A stretch of 64,000 nt of DNA from Porphyromonas sp. oral taxon 275 (GTDB taxonomy: Bacteria; Bacteroidota; Bacteroidia; Bacteroidales; Porphyromonadaceae), in the NCBI RefSeq assembly GCF_018127745.1, contig NZ_CP072333.1, positions 1,054,001 to 1,118,000 on the forward strand, written 5' to 3'. Under the pieces are notes generated by a model. The model was not told the origin of the DNA. It worked only from the letters and a program-made list of their open reading frames with translations, and searched no databases. A program made the position numbers and the translations under genes. Below, in pieces: positions 7,735 through 15,767 of the stretch (positions are counted from its first letter, which is position 1; the number at the start of each line of letters is the position of its first letter).

Positions 7735-9522
7735 ATGAAGCATATACGCAACTTTTGTATCATAGCCCATATTGATCATGGGAAGAGCACGCTGGCAGAC
7801 CGCCTCCTAGAGACGACGCAGACCGTCTCGGGTAAGGACCTACAGGAGCAGGTGCTTGATAATATGGATCTCGAGCGCGAGCGCGGGATCACCATCAAGA
7901 GCCACGCCATCCAGATGAACTACCGCCTGGACGGGCAGGACTATGTCCTCAACCTCATCGACACCCCAGGACACGTGGACTTCTCCTACGAGGTCTCCCG
8001 CTCCATCGCCGCCTGCGAGGGCGCGCTGCTCATCGTCGATGCAGCTCAGGGCATCCAGGCACAGACCATCTCCAACCTCTATATGGCGCTCGAGCACGAC
8101 CTCGAGATCATCCCTATAGTAAATAAGGTAGACCTCCCCAGCGCTATGCCCGAGGAGGTCGAGGACCAGATCATCGAGCTGCTGGGCTGCAAGCGTGAGG
8201 AGATCATACGCGCCAGTGGCAAGACGGGCCTCGGCGTCGAGGAGATCCTCCACGCCATCGTGGAGCGCGTCCCCGCTCCCGTAGGCGACCCAGAGGGGCC
8301 GCTGCAGTGCTTGATCTTCGACTCGGTCTTCAATCCCTTCCGCGGGATCATCGCCTACTTCAAGGTCGTCAATGGCTCCATCCGCAAGGGGGACCACGTC
8401 AAGTTCATCGCCACGGGCAAGGAGTACGACGCCGATGAGATCGGGGTACTCCGCCTCGACATGGAGCCGCGCACTGTCGTCAGCACGGGCGACGTAGGCT
8501 ACATCATCTCGGGCATCAAGACCAGTAAAGAGGTCAAGGTCGGGGATACCATCACGCACGTCACGGGCGGCGCAAGCGAGGCTATCGCAGGCTTCGAGGA
8601 AGTCAAGCCTATGGTCTTCGCAGGGCTCTACCCCATCGAGAGTGAGGACTTCGAGAACCTGCGCGCCTCGCTGGAGAAGCTGCAGCTCAACGACGCCTCC
8701 CTAACCTTCCAGCCCGAGAGCTCTATAGCGCTCGGCTTCGGCTTCCGCTGTGGTTTCCTCGGTCTGCTGCACATGGAGATCATCCAGGAGCGCCTCGACC
8801 GCGAGTTCGGGATGAATGTCATCACCACCGTGCCCAACGTATCCTATAAGGTCTACGACAAGAAGGGCGGCGAGCACGAGGTGCACAACCCCTCAGGCCT
8901 ACCCGACATCACGACCATAGACCATATCGAGGAGCCCTACATCCGCGCCTCGGTCATCACCAACACAGCCTACATCGGCCCCATCATGACGCTCTGCCTC
9001 GGCAAGCGCGGGCAGCTGATCAAGCAGGAGTACATCTCGGGCGACCGTATCGAGATCTTCTTCGACCTGCCGCTCGGAGAGATCGTCATCGACTTCTATG
9101 ACAAGCTGAAGAGCGTCTCCAAGGGCTATGCCTCCTTCGACTACCACCTCAGCGACTTCCGCCCCTCCCGCCTGGTGAAGCTCGACATCCTACTCAACGG
9201 CGACCCCGTGGATGCCCTCTCGACGCTGACGCACGTGGATAATAGCGTGGCCTTCGGGCGCCGCATGTGCGAGAAGCTCAAGGAGCTCATCCCCCGCCAG
9301 CAGTTCGACATCGCCATCCAGGCAGCCATCGGCGCCAAGGTCATCGCCCGCGAGACCATCAAGGCCGTGCGTAAGGACGTGACGGCCAAGTGCTACGGCG
9401 GTGACGTCTCCCGTAAGCGTAAGCTCCTGGAGAAGCAGAAGGAAGGGAAGAAGCGCATGAAGCAGATTGGTACCGTCGAGGTGCCGCAGAAGGCCTTCCT
9501 CGCTGTCCTCAAGCTCGACTAA
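7735..9522 (+). CDS. lepA: Elongation factor 4 (LepA), ribosome back-translocating GTPase
   Basis: A 595-residue translational GTPase of normal length. G-domain motifs are AHIDHGKST (G1), RGITIKS (G2), DTPGH (G3) and NKVD (G4). The C-terminal LepA-specific domain is present, ending with [17 protein letters not shown]. It acts on stalled or mistranslocated ribosomes. The N-terminus [19 protein letters not shown] fits the usual LepA start, which fixes the ATG. A -7 box ends 8 bases upstream, so the mRNA may be nearly leaderless. dnaB follows 24 bases downstream. Confidence 0.97.
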   Translation: MKHIRNFCIIAHIDHGKSTLADRLLETTQTVSGKDLQEQVLDNMDLERERGITIKSHAIQMNYRLDGQDYVLNLIDTPGHVDFSYEVSRSIAACEGALLIVDAAQGIQAQTISNLYMALEHDLEIIPIVNKVDLPSAMPEEVEDQIIELLGCKREEIIRASGKTGLGVEEILHAIVERVPAPVGDPEGPLQCLIFDSVFNPFRGIIAYFKVVNGSIRKGDHVKFIATGKEYDADEIGVLRLDMEPRTVVSTGDVGYIISGIKTSKEVKVGDTITHVTGGASEAIAGFEEVKPMVFAGLYPIESEDFENLRASLEKLQLNDASLTFQPESSIALGFGFRCGFLGLLHMEIIQERLDREFGMNVITTVPNVSYKVYDKKGGEHEVHNPSGLPDITTIDHIEEPYIRASVITNTAYIGPIMTLCLGKRGQLIKQEYISGDRIEIFFDLPLGEIVIDFYDKLKSVSKGYASFDYHLSDFRPSRLVKLDILLNGDPVDALSTLTHVDNSVAFGRRMCEKLKELIPRQQFDIAIQAAIGAKVIARETIKAVRKDVTAKCYGGDVSRKRKLLEKQKEGKKRMKQIGTVEVPQKAFLAVLKLD

Positions 9523-9546
9523 GGATCAGATAAAGCACCAGCTAAG

Positions 9547-11118
9547 ATGCCAGCACCCAGCCAGCCCAAGGTAGCTCGGAAGCGCCCCACCACAGTGGCG
9601 CCGCTCGAGCTAGACGGGCGTATCCCCCCCCAGGACTTAGCCATCGAGGAGGCTGTCCTCGGGGCGCTTCTCCTCGAGAAGGACGCCTACCCACGCGTCA
9701 GCGAGCTACTCCGCCCCGAGACCTTCTACCTACACACCCACGAGCTGGTATACACCGCCATGACGCAGCTGGCTATGGAGCAGAAGCCCATAGATATGCT
9801 GACCGTCATCGAGGAGCTGCGCCGCATGGAGGTACTGGAGGAGGTCGGCGGCCAAGCCTTTATCGCGGGGCTCTCGACCAAGATGCTCTCGACCTCGAGC
9901 CTTGAGGCCCACGCCGAGATCCTCGCGGACAAGGCCCTCAGCCGCAGCCTCATCGGCATGGCCTCCCAGACGCTCAAGGACGCCTTCGACGACGTCGTAG
10001 CCGTCAAGGAGCAGGTACAGCGTGCCGAGGCTAGCCTCTTCGAGCTGTCGCGCGACGAGAAGAAGGGCGACTTCGAGCCCATCCGTCCGCTGGTCAAGAA
10101 TGCCATCGAGGAGATCCAGATCGCGGCCAATAGGACGGAGGGGATCAGCGGCCTGTCGACGGGCTTCCCCAAGATCGACGAGATGACCTCAGGCTGGCAG
10201 AACTCCGACCTCATCATCATCGCGGCGCGTCCTGCCATGGGTAAGACGGCCTTCGTCGTCTCTATGGCGCGCTACATGGCCGTAGACCAAGGGATCCCCG
10301 TAGCACTCTTCAACCTCGAGATGAGCTCCGTGCAGCTCGTCAAGCGCTTCCTATCCAACGTCTGCGAGATCGATGGGCAGAAGATCAAGAGCGGACGTCT
10401 AGACGACGTCGAATGGGCACGACTGAATAACCGCATGGCGGGTCTTGAGGCTGCGCCACTCTACATCAACGACACGCCCTCGCTCTCGGTCTTCGAGCTA
10501 CGCACCAAGGCGCGTCGCCTCGTGAGCCAGCATCAGGTCAAGCTGATCATCATCGACTACCTCCAGCTGATGAATGCCAGCGGGATGAGCTTCGGCAACC
10601 GTGAGCAGGAGGTCAGTACCATATCGCGCTCACTAAAGATGCTGGCCAAGGAGCTGAATATACCCATCATCGCCCTCTCCCAGCTCAACCGCGGCGTAGA
10701 GAACCGCCAGCAGGGCGGTGACGCCAATAGCAAGCGCCCACAGCTCTCTGACCTCCGTGAGTCGGGGGCTATCGAGCAGGACGCCGACATCGTGTGCTTC
10801 ATCCACCGCCCCGAGTACTACAAGATCACCGTAGACAGCGAGACAGGCGAGTCGCTGAAGGGTGTCGGCGAGTTCATCATCGCCAAGCACCGTAACGGGC
10901 CCGTCGGTGAAGTACGCCTCGCCTTCAAGTCCGACTTCGCCCGCTTCTCCCCTCTGGAGGACCTGCAGCCAGGCACGGAGGCCGATGCAGCCCGCCCCAC
11001 GACCTCGCTCTCTGGGCGTAGCCTCACGGCCGGACCTGCGGCAGCAGCGCCATTGGCCCCAGCCTTCGACCCGCTCGCCCCGGATAATAACTTCCCTGGC
11101 GGCCAAGTGCCCTTCTAG
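9547..11118 (+). CDS. dnaB: Replicative DNA helicase DnaB
   Basis: A 523-residue hexameric helicase that unwinds DNA at the chromosomal fork. The N-terminal domain starts with PPQDLAIEEAVLGALL. The RecA-like ATPase domain has Walker A in ARPAMGKTAF and Walker B in LIIIDYLQLM, followed by SQLNRGVE and LRESGAIEQDAD. A low-complexity Ala/Pro tail ends the protein. No intein is present. It is probably the helicase recruited by the DnaC-like loader of the prophage that begins about 2 kb downstream; that is inference. Confidence 0.96.
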   Translation: MPAPSQPKVARKRPTTVAPLELDGRIPPQDLAIEEAVLGALLLEKDAYPRVSELLRPETFYLHTHELVYTAMTQLAMEQKPIDMLTVIEELRRMEVLEEVGGQAFIAGLSTKMLSTSSLEAHAEILADKALSRSLIGMASQTLKDAFDDVVAVKEQVQRAEASLFELSRDEKKGDFEPIRPLVKNAIEEIQIAANRTEGISGLSTGFPKIDEMTSGWQNSDLIIIAARPAMGKTAFVVSMARYMAVDQGIPVALFNLEMSSVQLVKRFLSNVCEIDGQKIKSGRLDDVEWARLNNRMAGLEAAPLYINDTPSLSVFELRTKARRLVSQHQVKLIIIDYLQLMNASGMSFGNREQEVSTISRSLKMLAKELNIPIIALSQLNRGVENRQQGGDANSKRPQLSDLRESGAIEQDADIVCFIHRPEYYKITVDSETGESLKGVGEFIIAKHRNGPVGEVRLAFKSDFARFSPLEDLQPGTEADAARPTTSLSGRSLTAGPAAAAPLAPAFDPLAPDNNFPGGQVPF

Positions 11119-11157
11119 CCCCGCCGCCCCTTTACCTTTCCCTAGGTTCACCATCCC

Positions 11158-12330
11158 ATGCTCCACCCCGACTATCTGCTACGCCAGCAGCGCCTCCAGA
11201 GCTACATGCAGGAGGCAGGTATCGACGCCCTCGTGCTTAGCTCCAATGTCGCCCTACTCTATGTCTACGGCCAGGTCTTCGCTGGGCTAGCCGTGCTGCT
11301 CCAGCAGGGCGAGGCTCACTACTTCGTACGCCGCCCTCAGACACAGCCCGAGACCAGCCAGCTCCACCACATCCGTAAGATCGAGCAGCTCCCCGAGTGG
11401 CTCGACCTCAAGCCCCTTCGGCGCGTCGCCCTCGAGCAGGACGAGCAGAGCTACAGCGACGTACAGCGCATGGCGCGCATCTTCGAGGGAGCAGAGATCG
11501 TCAACGCCACACCGCTGCTGCGCCGTGCCCGCATGGTCAAGACGCCCCTAGAGCTCGAGCAGCTCTGCCAGTGCGCGGCACAACACGTCGCCGTCTACCG
11601 CGAGGTCCCGAAGGCCTATCGTGAGGGGATGACGGACAGAGACCTGCAGATCGAGCTGGAGCGTGTGATGCGCCAGCATGGCTCGGTGGGGCTCTTCCGC
11701 TGCTTCGGCTCGGCGATGGAAATCTTCATGGGTAGCCTGCTGGCAGGAGACAATGCGGGCACGGCCTCGCCCTATGACTTCGCCCTCGGAGGTGCTGGGA
11801 CTACGGCGCTGCCTCTAGGGGCTAACGGGACGCCCCTCACCGAAGGCACCGCGGTGATGGTCGACATGGCGGGCAACTACGGCGTCTATTACTCCGACCT
11901 CACCCGTACCTATTCCGTCGGCCAGCTTCCTGCCGAGGCCTACCGCCTGCACGAGCTGAGCCGCCAGCTGCACCGCGAGGTCATGCAGACGGCAGGCCCA
12001 GGGAGCTCCTGCGCCGAGCTCTACACGCACTCGCTGGAGCGGGTCACGGCGGCAGGTGCTGCGGACTACTTCATGGGGACGGAGCTGCAGGCACAGTTCG
12101 TCGGGCATGGGATTGGCCTTCAGATCAATGAGCCACCGGTGCTCACCCCTCGCAGCCGCGACGTCCTAGAGCCTGGGATGGTCATCGCCTTCGAGCCTAA
12201 GTTCGTCCTCCCTGGTGTCGGTGCCGTAGGGATAGAGAATAGCTACCTCGTCACGGAGACAGGCGTCGAGAACCTCACGCCTGCCCCCGAGGAGATCATC
12301 GACCTACGCACAGGTCTCGCCCACGCCTAG
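11158..12330 (+). CDS. M24 family metallopeptidase (Xaa-Pro aminopeptidase type)
   Basis: A 390-residue cytoplasmic peptidase of the pita-bread fold. After an N-terminal creatinase-like domain, the five metal ligands can be followed: Asp in VMVDMAGNYG, Asp in YYSDLTRTY, His in FVGHGIGLQINEPP, Glu in IAFEPKFV, and Glu in GAVGIENSYLVTE. These match dinuclear M24 enzymes that remove N-terminal residues next to proline. It lies 39 bases after dnaB and 4 bases before coaD, so it is part of the same operon. Cleavage specificity (Xaa-Pro or another dipeptide) is inferred from the family. Confidence 0.88.
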   Translation: MLHPDYLLRQQRLQSYMQEAGIDALVLSSNVALLYVYGQVFAGLAVLLQQGEAHYFVRRPQTQPETSQLHHIRKIEQLPEWLDLKPLRRVALEQDEQSYSDVQRMARIFEGAEIVNATPLLRRARMVKTPLELEQLCQCAAQHVAVYREVPKAYREGMTDRDLQIELERVMRQHGSVGLFRCFGSAMEIFMGSLLAGDNAGTASPYDFALGGAGTTALPLGANGTPLTEGTAVMVDMAGNYGVYYSDLTRTYSVGQLPAEAYRLHELSRQLHREVMQTAGPGSSCAELYTHSLERVTAAGAADYFMGTELQAQFVGHGIGLQINEPPVLTPRSRDVLEPGMVIAFEPKFVLPGVGAVGIENSYLVTETGVENLTPAPEEIIDLRTGLAHA

Positions 12331-12334
12331 TCCT

Positions 12335-12802
12335 ATGAAGCGCATAGCCCTCTACGCTGGCTCCTTCGACCCCTTCACGCGGGGTCATGCCGATATCGTC
12401 AGCCGCGGCCTCGACCTCTTCGATGAGGTCATCGTCGCCATCGGGACGAACGAAGCCAAGCGCAACCTCTACACCGCCGAGCAGCGCCAACAGCAGATCA
12501 GCCGCTACTATGCCGACCAGCCCCGCGTACGTATCGTCGTCTATACGGGACTGACGGTGACGCTCGCTCAGGAGCTCGGTGCGCACGTCCTTCTCAGGGG
12601 CGTACGCAGTAGCACCGATATGGAGTACGAGCGCACGCTGGCCGACCTCAACCGCCACATCGCCGATATGGAGACCGTTCTACTGCCCGCCTCACAGCGC
12701 CTGACCCATATCAGCTCCTCCGTTGTCCGCGAGCTCCTACACTACGGAGCCGACGTCTCGGCCTTCCTCCCCGAGGGCTTCGTCCTTGATCCCATAGTCT
12801 AA
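12335..12802 (+). CDS. coaD: Phosphopantetheine adenylyltransferase
   Basis: A 155-residue nucleotidyltransferase that makes dephospho-CoA from 4'-phosphopantetheine and ATP, the penultimate step of CoA synthesis. The N-terminal YAGSFDPFTRGHADI holds the T/HxGH nucleotide-binding motif, LLRGVRSSTDMEYE follows in the middle, and ISSSVVREL near residue 130 is the second signature. It is packed 4 bases after the M24 peptidase and 2 bases before the SUI1-family gene. The length is normal for the family. Confidence 0.96.
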   Translation: MKRIALYAGSFDPFTRGHADIVSRGLDLFDEVIVAIGTNEAKRNLYTAEQRQQQISRYYADQPRVRIVVYTGLTVTLAQELGAHVLLRGVRSSTDMEYERTLADLNRHIADMETVLLPASQRLTHISSSVVRELLHYGADVSAFLPEGFVLDPIV

Positions 12803-12804
12803 GT

Positions 12805-13140
12805 ATGGCTGACTGGAAAGACCGACTGGGCGTGCTCTACAGCACGAACCCCGACTTCGAATACACGACCGAGCAGGTCGAGGAGCCCGACACGCTCGAG
12901 CCCGCACGCCAAGAGCTGCGCATCAGCCTCAGCAAGAAGCAGCGCGGCGGCAAGGAGGTGACGCTCATCACGGGCTTTGTCGGGCGCGAGGAGGACCTAG
13001 CAGAGCTAGGCCGTCTCCTGCGTCAGCGCTGTGGTGTCGGGGGCTCGGCTAAGGACGGCGAGATCCTCATCCAAGGCGACCAGCGTACCAAGCTCCGTAG
13101 CCTCCTCCCCGCCCTCGGCTATACCCGCACTAAGGGCTAA
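12805..13140 (+). CDS. SUI1/YciH-family translation initiation factor
   Basis: A 111-residue protein with an unstructured N-terminal third and a C-terminal SUI1 (eIF1-like) domain. The domain is recognised by KKQRGGKEVTLITGF and by GVGGSAKDGEILIQGDQRTK, the conserved basic/glycine loop of this fold. Bacterial members are thought to affect start-codon fidelity at the 30S subunit. It is the last gene of the rightward operon and is followed by a strong terminator at 13178-13234, just before the prophage boundary. Confidence 0.9.
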   Translation: MADWKDRLGVLYSTNPDFEYTTEQVEEPDTLEPARQELRISLSKKQRGGKEVTLITGFVGREEDLAELGRLLRQRCGVGGSAKDGEILIQGDQRTKLRSLLPALGYTRTKG

Positions 13141-13177
13141 GACCCTCTGCACCCCTCTCGGGACGCAGTATATATAT

Positions 13178-13234
13178 AAAAGGCTATCCCCCTCCCAGCA
13201 TGCCTCGGGCAGCTTGGGAGGGGGATAGCCTTTT
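13178..13234 (+). terminator. Strong terminator ending the lepA-dnaB-coaD operon
   Basis: A perfect 20-bp inverted repeat (13178-13197 with 13215-13234) encloses a 17-base loop. The stem starts with AAAA and ends with TTTT, so it can work in both directions. It is the last chromosomal feature before attL at 13282. Confidence 0.9.
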
Positions 13235-13281
13235 ACTTAGGGTACTTGCCACTCCTCGTCGGAGCCTCGGCAGGCAATCTT

Positions 13282-13302
13282 GGTGACTCAGGAGGGGTCA
13301 CC
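13282..13302. other. attL: displaced tRNA-Arg 3' end and phage core arm
   Basis: Bases 13282-13296 match 48281-48295 at 14 of 15 positions; the difference is T at 13288 against C at 48287. GGTGAC at 13282-13287 and GTCACC at 13297-13302 form a dyad around a 9-base centre. Rejoining the ends predicts an attP with GGTGAC-N9-GTCACC and an attB in which the right arm is the tRNA sequence. The site lies 48 bases after the host terminator. Confidence 0.75.
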
Positions 13303-13310
13303 AAATATAC

Positions 13311-13361
13311 GCATTATACGCTATATAAAACAGGGGGTTTCGTTGTCTTAGGTTGGTTGCA
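13311..13361. repeat. Left-end copy of inverted integration arm motifs
   Basis: The segment ATACGCTATATAAAACAG at about 13316-13333 reappears inverted at 48230-48247 with a 2-base difference in length. GGTTGGTTGCA at 13351-13361 is also inverted at 48206-48216. The order and approximate spacing are the same at both ends, which suggests arm-type binding sites for integrase or excisionase. Confidence 0.6.
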
Positions 13362-13428
13362 ATGCGAACGGTTGTGCGAATGCCTTATGCGGGCAATGAG
13401 GCTTGGGGATCACTCAGGATCGTCCGCC

Positions 13429-13743
13429 TTAATCTTCTATTAGCTCCTTCCAGTCGGGGTAGGCTGACATGAGAAGCATATCCAGCTCGTTTGCCTTGCG
13501 CTTCATCCCTATAGCCCCGAAGATGCAGGATACTAAAACCGTGGGGGCTGCAATTACGCCAGTGCCAACAGATGTATTGCTGCCCACTGAATAACCCAGT
13601 AGTACTGCCGCGAGTGCAAGTAGGATACCTATGGCGATGAGCCACTGGGCTCGATTTCGCATCCCCTCGTGCTGATTGAATGCGTTGATTACATACTCCT
13701 TGCGGCTTGTTTTGCGCAGAAATGCGATACGTTCGCTTGTCAT
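13429..13743 (-). CDS. Small membrane protein in the lysogeny operon
   Basis: A 104-residue protein that I do not recognise. It has a charged N-terminal 30 residues, two likely membrane helices (about 33-52, AQWLIAIGILLALAAVLLGY, and 60-78), and a cytoplasmic-looking C-terminal tail. It follows the repressor gene by 30 bases on the same strand, so it is probably expressed with the repressor in the lysogen. Membrane proteins in this position are often superinfection-exclusion or lysogenic-conversion factors; that is inference from context only. Confidence 0.7.
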   Translation of the reverse strand: MTSERIAFLRKTSRKEYVINAFNQHEGMRNRAQWLIAIGILLALAAVLLGYSVGSNTSVGTGVIAAPTVLVSCIFGAIGMKRKANELDMLLMSAYPDWKELIED

Positions 13744-13773
13744 GATAACTTGGTGTTTATGGTGAATGAATGT

Positions 13774-14478
13774 TTACTCGTAGTGGCGGATGCCGCCGAG
13801 GACCTCGAAGACCGCGGCGATCTGGTCCTTCGGGATGTCCTGCTTATCGTAGGCAGGGTTGATGGGCTCTAGCTGGTAGGCCTCGGGGCTTGGTCCCTTA
13901 CGCAGGCGCTTGATCGTGCGCTGCCCCTGCTTGGTGACTATGGCGTACACCTTGCCCAGTAGCAGGTAGTCCCACCAGCCCTCCACGGGGCGAAGCGCAA
14001 GCAGGTCGCCGCCGTTGAACTCAGGCGCCATGCTGTCGCCGCGGAGATTGACGTAGAATACGCCCTTGCGATTGTAGGGCTTGAAGTCGATGAAGTACTC
14101 AGGGCGCGCGTCCTCGGGGTGGTCCACGAACTCCCCGTAGCCGCCCAGAAAGTCTACATCGTAGTAGGGCTGCCCGTCTCCCGGGGCTTCCTTGACCTTC
14201 GCCCAGTTTCCCTCTTCATCTTCGTCAGGGCCGCGCTCGCCAGTGCGCTGACCGACAAGCATAGGACCTTCGCCCGTTAACAGCCACGGCAAAGACACAT
14301 CAGGGAAACAGTCTACGATAATGTTTATATCATAGGTGTTTCTTTTCTTCCACGCGCTCAAACGTTGCGGTGAAACACCGAGGATCTTAGCGAAGGAAGC
14401 ATCATTATCTATGCCTTTCTGCTCTCTCAACTTCTTGATATTGAGAGATACATCTGCGGTTATGTTGTTAGCCATCAT
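13774..14478 (-). CDS. Phage repressor: HTH domain plus S24 peptidase
   Basis: A 234-residue CI/LexA-type repressor. Residues about 10-70 form a helix-turn-helix domain with DASFAKILGVSPQRLSAWKK as the DNA-binding unit. Residues about 108-230 form an S24 domain: LRGDSMAPEFNGGDLL gives the nucleophile Ser149 and RTIKRL gives the general base Lys190. The expected self-cleavage site between the domains is probably in FLGGYGEF (110-117), with Gly-Gly where Ala-Gly is usual. It should keep the lytic promoter at 14486-14516 off and be inactivated by RecA after DNA damage. A second ATG at 14475 could also serve as start. Confidence 0.92.
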   Translation of the reverse strand: MMANNITADVSLNIKKLREQKGIDNDASFAKILGVSPQRLSAWKKRNTYDINIIVDCFPDVSLPWLLTGEGPMLVGQRTGERGPDEDEEGNWAKVKEAPGDGQPYYDVDFLGGYGEFVDHPEDARPEYFIDFKPYNRKGVFYVNLRGDSMAPEFNGGDLLALRPVEGWWDYLLLGKVYAIVTKQGQRTIKRLRKGPSPEAYQLEPINPAYDKQDIPKDQIAAVFEVLGGIRHYE

Positions 14479-14485
14479 CTTCTAT

Positions 14486-14516
14486 TTTGATAGGTCAACA
14501 AAACTGTTTACCTTTG
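14486..14516 (+). promoter_or_regulatory. Rightward early promoter with operator-like dyad
   Basis: TTTG at 14486-14489, a 19-base spacer and TACCTTTG at 14509-14516 make a near-ideal Bacteroidetes promoter. AGGTCAAC (14492-14499) and GTTTACCT (14506-14513) form a dyad with one mismatch that overlaps the -7 box, a good repressor operator candidate. Transcription should start near 14522 and drive the early genes from 14660. Confidence 0.75.
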
Positions 14517-14603
14517 CAGTGCAACCAACCAACAAGGCGACGGGGAGGGGGTGACCCTGAGGCAAGCGGCCGACGGCACTTCTAGACACTATCTATTGCA
14601 GTA

Positions 14604-14634
14604 CAAAGTTAGTCATCTCCTCCCTAATCGCCAA
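14604..14634 (-). promoter_or_regulatory. Leftward repressor promoter, face to face with the early promoter
   Basis: On the minus strand, TTG (14634-14632), a 20-base spacer and TAACTTTG (14611-14604) form a promoter that would start near 14597 and give the repressor a leader of about 120 bases. The rightward promoter starts near 14522, so the two transcripts overlap by about 75 bases. Confidence 0.65.
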
Positions 14635-14659
14635 CCAACAACAATAAGCAGTATAAGTA

Positions 14660-14998
14660 ATGAAAGTAGAAGACTTCCAGAACAAGATTGCCAGCATGCA
14701 GAAGCATGAACTAGAGCTCGTGGAGCGTGGCGAGATCCCGAGCGAAGCGCTGCCCTATGGTCAGCGTCTGACGGTCGAGGCATACAACAAGGTGCTGGAG
14801 GAAGGCGGCGTGCACGTCTATCGCTTCGTGAATGACACGGAGGCTATGCGCTCTGGTCAGATCATGACGGCGCACAATAGCAAGCGCCAGCCTTCGGGCT
14901 CACGTAGGTGGCTCGCCTACCGCCACCGCAAGAGTGCCCTCGCGGGGCATCTGCTCTTCCTCGGATGTATCACAGAGCCGCGCACCAAGCGCTCGTAG
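14660..14998 (+). CDS. Hypothetical early phage protein
   Basis: A 112-residue protein that I do not recognise. It is charged, with a helical N-terminal half (KVEDFQNKIASMQKHELELVERGE) and a very basic C-terminal half rich in Arg, Lys and His (NSKRQPSGSRRWLAYRHRKS). It is the first gene after the early promoter and ends 3 bases before the next gene, so it is part of the early operon. Its place opposite the repressor would suit a Cro- or excisionase-like regulator, but no helix-turn-helix is evident, so no function is claimed. Confidence 0.7.
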   Translation: MKVEDFQNKIASMQKHELELVERGEIPSEALPYGQRLTVEAYNKVLEEGGVHVYRFVNDTEAMRSGQIMTAHNSKRQPSGSRRWLAYRHRKSALAGHLLFLGCITEPRTKRS

Positions 14999-15001
14999 GC
15001 C

Positions 15002-15541
15002 ATGAGCTGCACCGAACAGGAGGTAGCGCAGCTGCGCTCGGTCGTCGAGACGCTATCTGAGACTGTAGCGCAGCTCCGTGGAGAGGTGGACCAGCTAAAT
15101 AGGTCCCTGAACGTACGTGCTGCCGCTCAGGCTGCGATGATGGATCGCCTGAAGATGTACACCCAGCTGGAGCAGCGGCGCCACATTCTTATGATCGAGG
15201 GCTTCTGCGGGGAGCACCGGGACCAATGGATTAGCTCCAAGGATACCCTCGGGCGCCTAAGGATCAGCAACACGCAGCTGACGCGCCTAAGGATCGATGT
15301 GCTGACGATGGAGGACGCCGATAAGGTCGTCCCTAAGCGCATCCGCGCCTATCGCCCTGATGGGCTCCACTGGGTATACCAGCTGGAGGACATCCTTCGC
15401 TACGTCGCCTATTGCCACGGCAACAAGGCTGCGTGGAATGCCCCTGACGGGACATTCACCAACAACGCGGAAATGGCCGCGCACTACAAGTCGCTCCGAG
15501 AGGCAGCTGGCCTCATCCGCCAGGAGCAAAGTACACACTAA
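15002..15541 (+). CDS. Coiled-coil and putative DNA-binding early protein
   Basis: A 179-residue protein. Residues 1-60 form a coiled coil with heptads (VVETLSETVAQLRGEVDQLN). The central part, SSKDTLGRLRISNTQLTRLR (about 78-97), resembles a winged-helix or excisionase-type DNA-binding unit, and RAYRPDGLHWVYQLEDILRYV follows as in MerR-like phage regulators. It lies 3 bases after the previous gene. A role in early regulation or excision is plausible from position, but the family is not certain. Confidence 0.7.
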   Translation: MSCTEQEVAQLRSVVETLSETVAQLRGEVDQLNRSLNVRAAAQAAMMDRLKMYTQLEQRRHILMIEGFCGEHRDQWISSKDTLGRLRISNTQLTRLRIDVLTMEDADKVVPKRIRAYRPDGLHWVYQLEDILRYVAYCHGNKAAWNAPDGTFTNNAEMAAHYKSLREAAGLIRQEQSTH

Positions 15542-15555
15542 CTCACATTACGACT

Positions 15556-15738
15556 ATGAACACTAAGACAGCAAAGGTGCTGCTTGAGTCGCTGCTCTTG
15601 CTCATCGCCTTTTACTCCTTCGGCTGCCTCGAGGTGGCGGAAGATTGGCCTATGGTCCTCTTGTCCTCCCTCATCAGTATCGGATCGCTATCCGCGCTGT
15701 GCTACATGGTGTACCGCTATCACTCCCCAAAGTGCTAG
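15556..15738 (+). CDS. Small two-helix membrane protein
   Basis: A 60-residue protein with two hydrophobic segments (about 8-25 and 33-54) separated by a short acidic turn (LEVAEDWP). The sequence FYSFGC looks only weakly like a lipobox. It sits 14 bases after the previous early gene. I do not recognise the family; small membrane proteins of phage early regions can affect the host envelope or exclude other phages. Confidence 0.6.
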   Translation: MNTKTAKVLLESLLLLIAFYSFGCLEVAEDWPMVLLSSLISIGSLSALCYMVYRYHSPKC

Positions 15739-15767
15739 GTATCCCCTAGAGACAAATCCTTCCATCT

